Positions 7,372-14,316 of a stretch of DNA of 27,985 bases are shown here, piece by piece. A model generated the notes under the pieces. It ran no database searches, was not told where the DNA came from, and saw nothing but the letters and a program-made list of their open reading frames with translations. Source of the stretch: JAAYYM01 sp964638005 (lineage in GTDB: Bacteria; Bacillota; Clostridia; Lachnospirales; Lachnospiraceae). A program made the translations under genes and the position numbers. Numbering within the stretch: the stretch's first letter is position 1; the number at the start of each line of letters is the position of its first letter. The stretch covers positions 1-27,985 of the forward strand of contig CAZWXS010000030.1 in the NCBI GenBank assembly GCA_964638005.1. Direction: 5' to 3'.

Positions 7372-8901
7372 ATGCAAAAATATCAGAACCCCATTATAAG
7401 AGGATTTAATCCTGATCCAAGTATTTGCAGGGTTGGAAATGAGTTTTTTCTTGTAACCTCAAGCTTTGAAATTTTCCCCGGCGTTCCTATATATAGAAGC
7501 ACCAATCTTGTCAATTGGAAGTGTATCGGTCATTGTCTGACAAGAAAGTCCCAAATACTATTGGAAGACTGTAAGGCATCGGAGGGAATCTATGCTCCGA
7601 CTATTCGGCATCATAACGGAAGATTTTATATGGTTACTACGAATGTATCGGATAAGGGTAATTTCATCGTGTACACCGATGACATCTACGGAGAATGGTC
7701 AGAGCCAATATGGATTGATCAGGGTGGAATCGATCCCTCCCTGCTATTTGCTGATGATAAAGTATACTTTGTATCTAATGAAGATGACCACGGAAACAAA
7801 GGCATATACATGTGTGAAATCGATCCGCATAGCGGAAAGAAACTGACGAATAGTCGACTGCTGTCCAAGGGCTGTGGCGGCAGATATCCTGAAGCGCCTC
7901 ATCTATATAAGATAGATGGAATATATTATCTGATGCTTGCAGAAGGTGGTACAGAATATGGACATATGGTAACCCTCCAAAGAAGCAATAACCCTTACGG
8001 ACCCTATGAGCCCTGTCCGCACAACCCGATTCTCTCTCACAGAGAACTGGAAGATATGGATATCAATTGTGTAGGACACGCAGATATGATAGAAGACCAA
8101 CATGGCAACTGGTGGATGGTTGCATTGGGAACAAGGGCAATTGCTTATGACGGCAGACAACCAATGCTTCATAATCTGGGACGCGAGACTTTTCTCGCTC
8201 CGATCCATTGGAAAGACGGATGGCCCATCGTAGGAAACAGCGGAACACTTAGTGTTGAAATGAAAGCAGAACTTCCCGCAAAAATCGCAGTACAATATAC
8301 TTCCGAAGTAAAAACACTGCAATCTCTTGTGTCCTCTCATGCATTTTCATATATCAGAAATCCTGATGAACATTGCTACGAGTTGGATGCAACTTCCAAT
8401 CACCTTGTTTTACACGGGACAGAGATTACTTTGTCCGAAGAGGGAAAATCCCCAACATTTATGGGGTTCAGACAGACAGATTTTCTTATGACGACAAGTG
8501 TCAAAATCATTCCGGAACATATTAAGGAAAACGGAAAAAGTGGTATTTCTGTCTATTATAATCATGAGCATCATTACGACCTTTTTATTTCTAAACAAGA
8601 CAGTGACTATTATGTAGCAGTCCGTAAACGTATTTATGATGTTGAAGTGATTACTGTCAAAAAGAGACTCGCTGCAATGGAGCAATATAATTTAAGCATA
8701 GAAGCCGACAGAGAAAACTACTATTTTTATTATGAGGAAAACAATGAGAAGTTTTTACTGGAACAGGGAACCTCTGCTGCGCTATGTTCGGAAATCACCA
8801 GAAGAATGACCTTTACCGGCACCTTTGTCGGACTGTTTGCTGAGAATGCCGATGCGGAATTTGAAGATTTAAACGTTTCTTTTGGAAAATCATCTGATTG
8901 A
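7372..8901 (+). CDS. xynB: GH43 beta-xylosidase
   Basis: Cytoplasmic glycoside hydrolase family 43 enzyme that releases xylose from the non-reducing ends of imported xylo-oligosaccharides; some relatives also act as arabinofuranosidases. It has 509 residues from ATG 7372, with AGAGGAG about 8 nt upstream, and no signal peptide. An in-frame GTG at 7291 lies inside the IS and is rejected. The inverting catalytic set is visible: D15 (FNPDPS, general base), D121 (GGIDPS, pKa modulator) and E174 (RYPEAP, general acid). The five-bladed propeller covers about residues 1-315, followed by a C-terminal beta-sandwich that helps close the active site, as in subfamilies 11/12. Length and motif spacing match Selenomonas-type SXA. 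The IS in its leader probably alters its expression. Confidence 0.95.
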   Translation: MQKYQNPIIRGFNPDPSICRVGNEFFLVTSSFEIFPGVPIYRSTNLVNWKCIGHCLTRKSQILLEDCKASEGIYAPTIRHHNGRFYMVTTNVSDKGNFIVYTDDIYGEWSEPIWIDQGGIDPSLLFADDKVYFVSNEDDHGNKGIYMCEIDPHSGKKLTNSRLLSKGCGGRYPEAPHLYKIDGIYYLMLAEGGTEYGHMVTLQRSNNPYGPYEPCPHNPILSHRELEDMDINCVGHADMIEDQHGNWWMVALGTRAIAYDGRQPMLHNLGRETFLAPIHWKDGWPIVGNSGTLSVEMKAELPAKIAVQYTSEVKTLQSLVSSHAFSYIRNPDEHCYELDATSNHLVLHGTEITLSEEGKSPTFMGFRQTDFLMTTSVKIIPEHIKENGKSGISVYYNHEHHYDLFISKQDSDYYVAVRKRIYDVEVITVKKRLAAMEQYNLSIEADRENYYFYYEENNEKFLLEQGTSAALCSEITRRMTFTGTFVGLFAENADAEFEDLNVSFGKSSD

Positions 8902-8930
8902 TTTTTCACAAATAATTCACACTTTTTCTA

Positions 8931-8959
8931 TTGACCACTTGTTCTATATGTTGTATAAC
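8931..8959 (+). promoter_or_regulatory. hsp20 promoter with overlapping palindrome
   Basis: TTGACC (8931-8936), an exact 17-bp spacer and TATAAC (8954-8959) form a strong sigma-A promoter. An imperfect inverted repeat overlaps the -10 region (CTATAT and ATATAG arms, with TGTT-GTAT-AACA inside), a plausible heat-shock repressor site. It does not match CIRCE, and I do not see the CtsR heptad repeats. Confidence 0.65.
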
Positions 8960-9030
8960 AAATATATAGGGAGCAAGAAGAAACAAACACCAAACCAACA
9001 ACATACAAACTAATAGAAGGAGTGATTGCT

Positions 9031-9465
9031 ATGTTAGCACCATCATTATTTGAATCATCAAGACCATTGTATATGGACAAATTTTTTGACAAGGCATTTG
9101 AGAACTTCTTTTCGGATTTTTCAAATGTAGGATTCTCGGACAACTTCCACACAGACCTGATCGAAAGAGACGGTGAATATGTTCTCGAAGCAGAACTTCC
9201 GGGATTCAACAAAGAGGATATCAATATCGATCTGAACAAAGATGTCTTGACCATCAGTGCCGTACATGACGAACAGTCAGAGGACAAGAAAGATAAGAAG
9301 TATCTTCGCAGAGAGAGACGTTACCAGTCCTATCAGCGAAGCTTCTGCGTACCGGACGTTGCTCCGGAGGATATCAATGCTTCCTATGAAAAAGGTATCC
9401 TGGAACTGAAGTTCCCGAAGAAAGATCCGGCAGAACCGGAAGTCAGGAAAATCGAAGTAAAGTAA
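9031..9465 (+). CDS. hsp20: Hsp20/alpha-crystallin small heat shock protein
   Basis: ATP-independent holdase chaperone that forms oligomers and binds unfolding cytoplasmic proteins. It has 144 residues from ATG 9031, chosen because AGAAGGAG ends 8 nt upstream; an in-frame GTG at 9022 overlaps that RBS. The alpha-crystallin domain spans about residues 35-140 (FHTDLIERDGEYVLEAELPG, then FNKEDINIDL). The conserved C-terminal GxL element reads YEKGILELKFPK. The N-terminal arm is rich in Phe, as usual for oligomerisation. It is monocistronic, with its own promoter and a strong terminator. Confidence 0.95.
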   Translation: MLAPSLFESSRPLYMDKFFDKAFENFFSDFSNVGFSDNFHTDLIERDGEYVLEAELPGFNKEDINIDLNKDVLTISAVHDEQSEDKKDKKYLRRERRYQSYQRSFCVPDVAPEDINASYEKGILELKFPKKDPAEPEVRKIEVK

Positions 9466-9479
9466 TATGCACTAAGCAG

Positions 9480-9520
9480 CCGCCCCGCAGGATATACCTG
9501 TGGGGCGGTTCTAGATTTTA
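9480..9520 (+). terminator. Terminator of hsp20
   Basis: CCGCCCCGCAGG (9480-9491) pairs with CCTGTGGGGCGG (9497-9508) around an ATATA loop, a 12-bp GC-rich stem with one G-U pair, followed by TTCTAGATTTTA. It is 15 nt after the hsp20 stop. Confidence 0.88.
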
Positions 9521-9528
9521 AATGTCTC

Positions 9529-9557
9529 TTGCATTACCGGCAAAAATATTGTATGAT
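9529..9557 (+). promoter_or_regulatory. queT promoter
   Basis: TTGCAT (9529-9534), an exact 17-bp spacer and TATGAT (9552-9557). The predicted start site near 9562-9565 coincides with the first base of the structured leader, so the transcript would begin directly with the putative riboswitch. Confidence 0.65.
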
Positions 9558-9561
9558 AGCA

Positions 9562-9625
9562 CTCGTGAGTTCGAAACCTTCCTCACAGAGGTGGCAAAGC
9601 CGCCAAAAAAACAAAACTAAAGGAG
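9562..9625 (+). promoter_or_regulatory. Putative preQ1-type translational riboswitch in the queT leader
   Basis: Stem 1: CTCGTGAG (9562-9569) pairs with CTCACAGAG (9582-9590), 8 bp with one bulged A and a 12-nt loop. Stem 2: GTGGC (9591-9595) pairs with GCCGC, next to stem 1, with an AAA loop. An A-rich linker (9605-9617) follows, then AAAGGAG (9619-9625), the queT Shine-Dalgarno sequence. Loop-1 CCTT (9577-9580) can pair with AAGG (9620-9623), making an H-type pseudoknot that embeds stem 2 and hides the RBS. This is the topology of preQ1-II and preQ1-III aptamers, and the gene is a queuosine precursor transporter. The primary sequence does not match the class consensus sequences I remember, so the class is open. 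Confidence 0.55.
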
Positions 9626-9635
9626 AAAACTAAAT

Positions 9636-10145
9636 ATGAAGAACAAGAAAGTACTTATCATCACCCAGGCAGCTGCAATTGCAGCTATCTATGTCATACT
9701 CACTTACATTGCAAGCGCATTCGGTTTGGCAAATTATGCCATCCAAGTCCGTTTCTCAGAAGCACTCACCATCCTACCCTACTTTACACCCGTTGCAATT
9801 CCCGGACTGTTCGTCGGCTGTCTGATCAGCAATATTCTGACCGGCTGCATGCCTCTCGACGTCATCTTCGGAAGCCTTGCGACCTTACTCGGCGCCATTG
9901 GAACTCATTTTCTGCGCCGGCTGTCTGACCGCATACTCATAAAATGGCTGACCCCGCTTCCGCCAATCATAGCGAACACCTTAATCGTTCCCTATGTCCT
10001 GGCCTACGTCTATCACTTTGAAGGCTCCATCCCTTACTTCATGCTGACCGTAGGAATCGGAGAGGTAATATCCTGTGGGATTCTGGGCCTGCTTCTTTTG
10101 TTTTCATTGCAAAAATACGAGTCTTCTTTGTTTTCACATCATTAG
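9636..10145 (+). CDS. queT: QueT family queuosine-precursor (preQ1) transporter
   Basis: Integral membrane S component of an ECF-type vitamin importer, predicted to take up preQ1 for queuosine modification of tRNA. It has 169 residues with about five membrane helices. QueT family features are the N-terminal TQAAAIAAIYVILT helix, VRFSEALTILPYF, and GLFVGCLISNILTGCMPLDVIFGS. Start ATG 9636 has AAAGGAG 10 nt upstream. It works with a shared EcfA/EcfT energising module encoded elsewhere. A structured leader that can sequester the RBS suggests feedback by preQ1. It is a single-gene transcript ended by a bidirectional terminator. The family assignment is confident; preQ1 as substrate rests on family knowledge. 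Confidence 0.93.
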   Translation: MKNKKVLIITQAAAIAAIYVILTYIASAFGLANYAIQVRFSEALTILPYFTPVAIPGLFVGCLISNILTGCMPLDVIFGSLATLLGAIGTHFLRRLSDRILIKWLTPLPPIIANTLIVPYVLAYVYHFEGSIPYFMLTVGIGEVISCGILGLLLLFSLQKYESSLFSHH

Positions 10146-10169
10146 TTCTTTGTATATGTTAAATTAACA

Positions 10170-10211
10170 ATAAAAGCACATTTGGCAATATTCTGCTAAT
10201 TGTGCTTTTAT
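10170..10211. terminator. Bidirectional terminator between queT and the esterase operon
   Basis: TAAAAGCACA (10171-10180) pairs exactly with TGTGCTTTTA (10201-10210), and the flanking A-T pair extends it. A-rich and T-rich flanks lie on either side, and the inner part (TTTGGCA and TGCTAAT) can continue the stem. It serves two convergent transcription units. Confidence 0.85.
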
Positions 10212-10227
10212 AATTTCAAATTCTTTA

Positions 10228-10893
10228 CTATTTATTCCACTCGAATCCTATTGCATTTAGTATTGTTGTTGCAATAAGCATATGTCCTGCCTGATTAGGG
10301 TGTATCCTATCCCATGAAAATTTATTTGCATGTCCTTCCTGTAATGCCACATCAAAGGCTTCTTGCAAATTTACGTAAGGAAGATTGTATTCGCTCGATA
10401 ACTTTCTGATAACATCACCATACATATCCATCCTTGCTCTCATTTTATCCTTTCGATTTGGTTCCATATAATAAGGTGTTATTAGTAAAATACCATTTAC
10501 CATTGGAAGTGTCTGTTCAATCATTTGTTTCACATTATGCTCATATTCTTCTACTGTTACATGCTGCTCAACCAATAATGGTGAGTCAAACTGTCTCCAC
10601 ACATCATTTGCCCCTATTAGTATAGAAACCCAGTCAGGTCTTAAGTCTAGCACATCACTTTTCCACCTTTTGAGCAAATCTGCAGAAGTATCTCCCCCAC
10701 ATCCCATGTTAATGACACGTATTTTCTCTTTCGAATAATGTACCTTTAAAAGTGCATCCACCATTCCTAAATAACTCCTCCCAATTCCCTCAAAAAGGCC
10801 TTCTCCATATGGTCTGGCTCTATCGCAATCACTAATTGAATCCCCAACCATAATCCATTTGCTTCCTGTTTCCAGCATTAATTTTGTACTCAT
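10228..10893 (-). CDS. axe2: Axe2-like SGNH acetyl-xylo-oligosaccharide esterase
   Basis: SGNH/GDSL-fold acetylesterase, 221 residues, no signal peptide, so it should act in the cytoplasm on imported oligosaccharides. Active-site blocks are visible: S19 in GDSI, glycine near 66-67 (GCGG), N96 in GAND, and D195/H198 in WDRIHP. From memory it aligns end to end with Geobacillus stearothermophilus Axe2, sharing GDSI-DC-RARP, RVxN, PDWVSI, NDVWRQ and DRxHPxxAGH blocks. Axe2 removes acetyl groups from xylosyl units of xylo-oligosaccharides. It is the last gene of the operon, 16 nt after the permease stop, which supports acetylated xylo-oligosaccharides as the transported substrate. The start has a GAGAGAG RBS; Met6 is a weaker alternative. 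Confidence 0.9.
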   Translation of the reverse strand: MSTKLMLETGSKWIMVGDSISDCDRARPYGEGLFEGIGRSYLGMVDALLKVHYSKEKIRVINMGCGGDTSADLLKRWKSDVLDLRPDWVSILIGANDVWRQFDSPLLVEQHVTVEEYEHNVKQMIEQTLPMVNGILLITPYYMEPNRKDKMRARMDMYGDVIRKLSSEYNLPYVNLQEAFDVALQEGHANKFSWDRIHPNQAGHMLIATTILNAIGFEWNK

Positions 10894-10909
10894 TTTCTCT
10901 CTCTATTCA

Positions 10910-11737
10910 TTAGTTTTTTGATCCCGTTGTTGCAATTCCCTCTACAAATTGCTTCTGAAATATCACAAATAAAATGACCATGGGAATAATTGCAATTACT
11001 GATCCTGCCATCAACTGTGGATAATTTGTCAAATACTGCCCTTGAAGAAGTGCCAGTCCCGATGATAAAGGCATCTTTTCTGCAGATGTATTTACAATCA
11101 ATGGCCACATCAAATCCTTATATGCAAATAGTGCTGTAAAAATAGCCATAGATACCAATCCTGATTTAGATAATGGCAACATAATTTTAAGAAAAATCTG
11201 GCCCACACTTGCGCCATCCAATGTGGCTGCTTCTTCAAGTTCATCAGGGATTCCCATGAAGAACTGTCTTAGAAGAAATGTTCCAAACGTACTGGCAATT
11301 CCAGGCACAACCAAAGCTTTTATTGTATTTATCCATCCTATTTTTGCCACAATCAAATATTGTGGTAATATGAATATCTGAGATGGTACCATCATCGGAA
11401 TAAGTACCATCAAAAACCAAAAATTCTTTCCGGGAAATTCCAGCCTTGCAAAAGCATAAGCCGCCATAGCACTAATCAGAGTTGACAGAATCACTCTTGC
11501 TAAAATCATGATTCCTGTATTAACAAAAAAATGAAGAAATGGAAGTGTATTCCAAACGTCCACGTAATTCTTAAAACCAAATTCAGTAGGCAGAATTTTA
11601 GGTGGGGTAATCAATGATTCACTCAACGTTTTAAACGACGTAAGTACACTCCATATGAATGGGAAGAACATGATAATACTTCCCAATATTAACAAAATAT
11701 AGACTCCCTTATTTTTCAAATCATGTTTGCTTTTCAT
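10910..11737 (-). CDS. ABC sugar transporter permease (MalG-like), module 2
   Basis: Second permease of a CUT1-type sugar importer, 275 residues and about six membrane helices. The EAA loop reads LEEAATLDGASVGQIFLK followed by MLPL. I place the start at ATG 11737, where TAGGAGAG lies a few nt upstream. The frame is open to an earlier codon at 11764, which would add nine residues and has no RBS. The start lies 17 nt inside the upstream permease gene, so translation is probably coupled. It is followed by the acetylesterase gene. It forms the channel with the MalF-like partner and needs an ATPase from elsewhere. Confidence 0.93.
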   Translation of the reverse strand: MKSKHDLKNKGVYILLILGSIIMFFPFIWSVLTSFKTLSESLITPPKILPTEFGFKNYVDVWNTLPFLHFFVNTGIMILARVILSTLISAMAAYAFARLEFPGKNFWFLMVLIPMMVPSQIFILPQYLIVAKIGWINTIKALVVPGIASTFGTFLLRQFFMGIPDELEEAATLDGASVGQIFLKIMLPLSKSGLVSMAIFTALFAYKDLMWPLIVNTSAEKMPLSSGLALLQGQYLTNYPQLMAGSVIAIIPMVILFVIFQKQFVEGIATTGSKN

Positions 11738-12626
11738 ATTCTCTCCTACTGGTAATGAACCCATTTTTTTGCAATTTAAATTGAATTACTGTCATAATAA
11801 GTATGATTATAAGTAAAATTGTTGCAATGGTCGAACCATATCCTTTATTATATTGCACAAAAGTAAAATCATAGAACATGTATACTATGGTTTCTGCCGT
11901 GCGCTTCGCGGGATTATTATTTCCAATCATCATATAGACAATATCAAACACCTGAAAAGAACTAATCATTGTCGTCAATGTGACAAAAAATAGAGTTGGT
12001 GTGACAAGCGGTAATGTAATATGAAAAAACTTTGTATAAACACCTGCTCCATCAATTTCTGCTGCCTCATAGTAAGTCTTTGGGATATCTTGAAGACCGG
12101 CCAGTAAAATCACCATATTATAACCAATCATAGCCCATATGCCTACAATCATTATTGCAGTTAGCAGAAATCGACCATCCCCAATCCAATTCGGTCCCTC
12201 AATACTAATCATGGAAAGCAAAAAATTAATGATTCCATATTCTGAGTTATAAAGCCAACGCCATACCATTGCAATAGCAGTTGGTGCAGATATGACCGGG
12301 AGAAAATACAGCACTCGAAACAATCCTTTTGCTTTTATAGATGTATTCAAAAGAACAGCCGTCAGTAATGATAAGAACACTCCTATCGGGACCGTTATCA
12401 CAACGTAAATCATTGAATTCTTTAAGGTGTTCCAAAGTTCTACATCATGAAAAGCCTTTTTATAATTATCAAACCCAACAAAAATAGGCTGAGCCATACC
12501 ACGAAGTTTCTGAAAACTGTACCATACAGTCTGAATAATCGGCCATATGTTGAGCACAAGAATCAATAATACAGTTGGTGCTATCAGTGCATATGCCCAT
12601 AACCAGTTCTTTTTATTATGTTTCAT
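11721..12626 (-). CDS. ABC sugar transporter permease (MalF/UgpA-like), module 2
   Basis: First permease of module 2, 301 residues with six predicted membrane helices and the EAA motif YYEAAEIDGAGVYTKFFHITLPL. Start ATG 12626 has AAAGGA about 8 nt upstream. It overlaps the next permease gene. A 96-nt gap holding a stem-loop separates it from the SBP gene upstream. It resembles the permease at 3086-4003 but is clearly diverged from it, so the two modules are related families rather than a recent duplication. Confidence 0.94.
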   Translation of the reverse strand: MKHNKKNWLWAYALIAPTVLLILVLNIWPIIQTVWYSFQKLRGMAQPIFVGFDNYKKAFHDVELWNTLKNSMIYVVITVPIGVFLSLLTAVLLNTSIKAKGLFRVLYFLPVISAPTAIAMVWRWLYNSEYGIINFLLSMISIEGPNWIGDGRFLLTAIMIVGIWAMIGYNMVILLAGLQDIPKTYYEAAEIDGAGVYTKFFHITLPLVTPTLFFVTLTTMISSFQVFDIVYMMIGNNNPAKRTAETIVYMFYDFTFVQYNKGYGSTIATILLIIILIMTVIQFKLQKNGFITSRREYEKQT

Positions 12627-12662
12627 TCAGTTATCCTTTCTATTTCCTGACTTAATCAGAAA

Positions 12663-12690
12663 CGGGTAAAAAGCCATTGCCCTCTACCCG
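12663..12690 (-). promoter_or_regulatory. Intercistronic stem-loop after the module 2 SBP gene
   Basis: CGGGTA (12663-12668) and TACCCG (12685-12690) form a 6-bp stem with a 16-nt loop, followed on the minus strand by TTTCTGATT. It is a partial terminator or mRNA-protecting hairpin, placed like the stem-loop in module 1. Confidence 0.5.
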
Positions 12691-12722
12691 CTCTCCAATC
12701 TGTCTTTCTGGCACTTTTCCAC

Positions 12723-14066
12723 TTATTCTGCTTTATATTCGTTTAAGACTTCCTGAATCTGTGCAGCTAATTGCTTGCACCCATCCTCTACATCAAGATT
12801 TCCTGCAAAAATCTGTGCCATTGTATCTTCTTCCATAGTCACCCAATCTTTTCTACTTTGGCAATACTGAGTCGAATATCCATATTCTGAAGCATCTACA
12901 AATATCTGTGCATTGATAGATGGAAATCCCTTTACCCATGCATCTTGTGAATCTGCATACGCAGAAATAGCTGCTCCTGATTCGGACTGAATAACATTTG
13001 CATCATAACTTCCTAAATACTCTAAAAATCTCCATGCTTCATCCGGATGTTCTGTAAAAGCAGAAGCAGAATATCCCATACCACCACAAATCGAACCTCT
13101 TTGTATTGATTGAGGTAGTGGCGCAACATCGCAATTCAATCCATCGATTCCAGTTAATTCGGCTGCCAGCCATGAACCACCTGTCAACATAGCCGCTTTG
13201 CCTGACTCAAAATACTGAAGTGCTGTTGTACTTGCCTGATCTGCTGTAGAAGGCGAATATCCTGCATTTATAAATGATACCGCATACTGAATTGCCTCAA
13301 TCGTCTTGGGATCATCATACAAACTATCAGTTTCATCCTCTGTGATTACATCAGTCCCATTTTCCCAGATTAAGTTATAATAGTAATCTTGGCTACTGCA
13401 TTGAGCCAGCATACCATAAACTCCCTTATTCTGATCTGTTAGTTTTGCTGCTGCATCTTTCCAGTCATCCCAAGTCCATGTATCATTCGGATAAGCTACA
13501 CCTGCTGCATCAAAAAGATCCTTATTATACCAAAGTCCCATTGTACTATAATCCTTTGGGATAGCATATTGTACTCCGTCCACCTTGAAATCCCCAGTTA
13601 TATATTCTGGGTATTTTGTCAAATCAATTGTAGATGACGGAATACGCTCTGAAAGATTCAACAATGCATTTCCCACTGCAAAAGTATATACCTGTTCCGG
13701 ATGCATCCAAAAGACATCTGCCATCTGGCCTCCAGTAGCACCAGCCTGAAGTTTTGTCCAGTATTCATCCCAAGGCGTTACTTCTACGTTAACCTTAATA
13801 TTTGGATTTTTCTCTGTAAAATCAGCCGCCATGGTCTCCATTCCTGCTTGTTGGTTAGAATCCCATATCATAAATGTAAGTTCCGTTACATTCTCTGAAT
13901 CTTCTTTTTCAGGATTTTCTTCTACATTCACTACATCGTTTTCCATTGTTTCTTTTGCTGCAGTTGTTACATTGGAGTCTGTACTCTGCGAGTTGCATCC
14001 CACAAGCATTGATGCACATATGGCAGATGTTAGTAACATTTTAATCATTCTGTTATATTTTTTCAT
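12723..14066 (-). CDS. Sugar ABC transporter substrate-binding lipoprotein, module 2
   Basis: Family 1 extracellular sugar-binding lipoprotein, 447 residues. The start is ATG 14066 with AGGAG about 8 nt upstream; an in-frame ATG at 14084 overlaps that RBS and is rejected. The signal peptide ends at MLVGC with Cys24. An acidic Ser/Thr linker follows, then the mature domain from about LTFMIWDSNQQAG. Many aromatic residues (the TWTWDDW segment, FWMH, SYG-type loops) fit carbohydrate stacking. It is the first gene of the operon with two permeases and an acetylesterase, and is divergent from an AraC regulator. Acetylated xylo-oligosaccharide is the inferred ligand. Confidence 0.94.
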   Translation of the reverse strand: MKKYNRMIKMLLTSAICASMLVGCNSQSTDSNVTTAAKETMENDVVNVEENPEKEDSENVTELTFMIWDSNQQAGMETMAADFTEKNPNIKVNVEVTPWDEYWTKLQAGATGGQMADVFWMHPEQVYTFAVGNALLNLSERIPSSTIDLTKYPEYITGDFKVDGVQYAIPKDYSTMGLWYNKDLFDAAGVAYPNDTWTWDDWKDAAAKLTDQNKGVYGMLAQCSSQDYYYNLIWENGTDVITEDETDSLYDDPKTIEAIQYAVSFINAGYSPSTADQASTTALQYFESGKAAMLTGGSWLAAELTGIDGLNCDVAPLPQSIQRGSICGGMGYSASAFTEHPDEAWRFLEYLGSYDANVIQSESGAAISAYADSQDAWVKGFPSINAQIFVDASEYGYSTQYCQSRKDWVTMEEDTMAQIFAGNLDVEDGCKQLAAQIQEVLNEYKAE

Positions 14067-14137
14067 GTTTATTCTCCTATACATATTGATAGTTCATAAT
14101 TCCATTACCTTCTGTTATTTTTGACTGTTTTTCAATT

Positions 14138-14155
14138 TATATCGGCGCCGATATA
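14138..14155. promoter_or_regulatory. Perfect 18-bp palindromic operator
   Basis: TATATCGGCGCCGATATA is perfectly self-complementary with a central CG. It begins one base downstream of a candidate minus-strand -10 (TATAAC, 14161-14156) for the SBP operon, so a bound protein would block initiation. The form suits a LacI-family repressor rather than an AraC protein. No LacI gene is in the window. Confidence 0.7.
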
Positions 14156-14166
14156 GTTATAATGCA

Positions 14167-14215
14167 CAAACTCTTTTGGTTTGTAAGTACATTATAGTAA
14201 AAATTATGATACTAT
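14167..14215. promoter_or_regulatory. Candidate activator sites upstream of the SBP operon promoter
   Basis: Two further inverted repeats are present: CAAAC/GTTTG (14167-14171 and 14179-14183) over the poor -35 region of the SBP promoter, and ATAGTA/TACTAT (14194-14199 and 14210-14215) upstream. Position and a weak -35 box suit activation by the divergent AraC regulator, but the match is only suggestive. Confidence 0.3.
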
Positions 14216-14262
14216 CGAAATAACTAATTAATTCATATCACTATAAAAATCATTCATATTTA

Positions 14263-14290
14263 TTGCAAAAAAATAGAAAGACGGTATAAT
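14263..14290 (+). promoter_or_regulatory. Promoter of the AraC regulator gene
   Basis: TTGCAA (14263-14268), a 16-bp spacer and TATAAT (14285-14290), with a predicted start near 14297. The leader is short, and AAAGGTG (14301-14307) lies 9 nt before the ATG. Confidence 0.6.
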
Positions 14291-14316
14291 TATGAGTATG
14301 AAAGGTGTAAACTACC

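Noticed and set aside
9562..9625. Class I preQ1 riboswitch
   Set aside because: The TTCTAGC-type loop and its pairing to the 3' CTAA tail are absent; topology fits the larger pseudoknot classes better.
13831..14124. A 97-codon plus-strand open frame at the SBP start
   Set aside because: Antisense to the SBP signal peptide region; no RBS.
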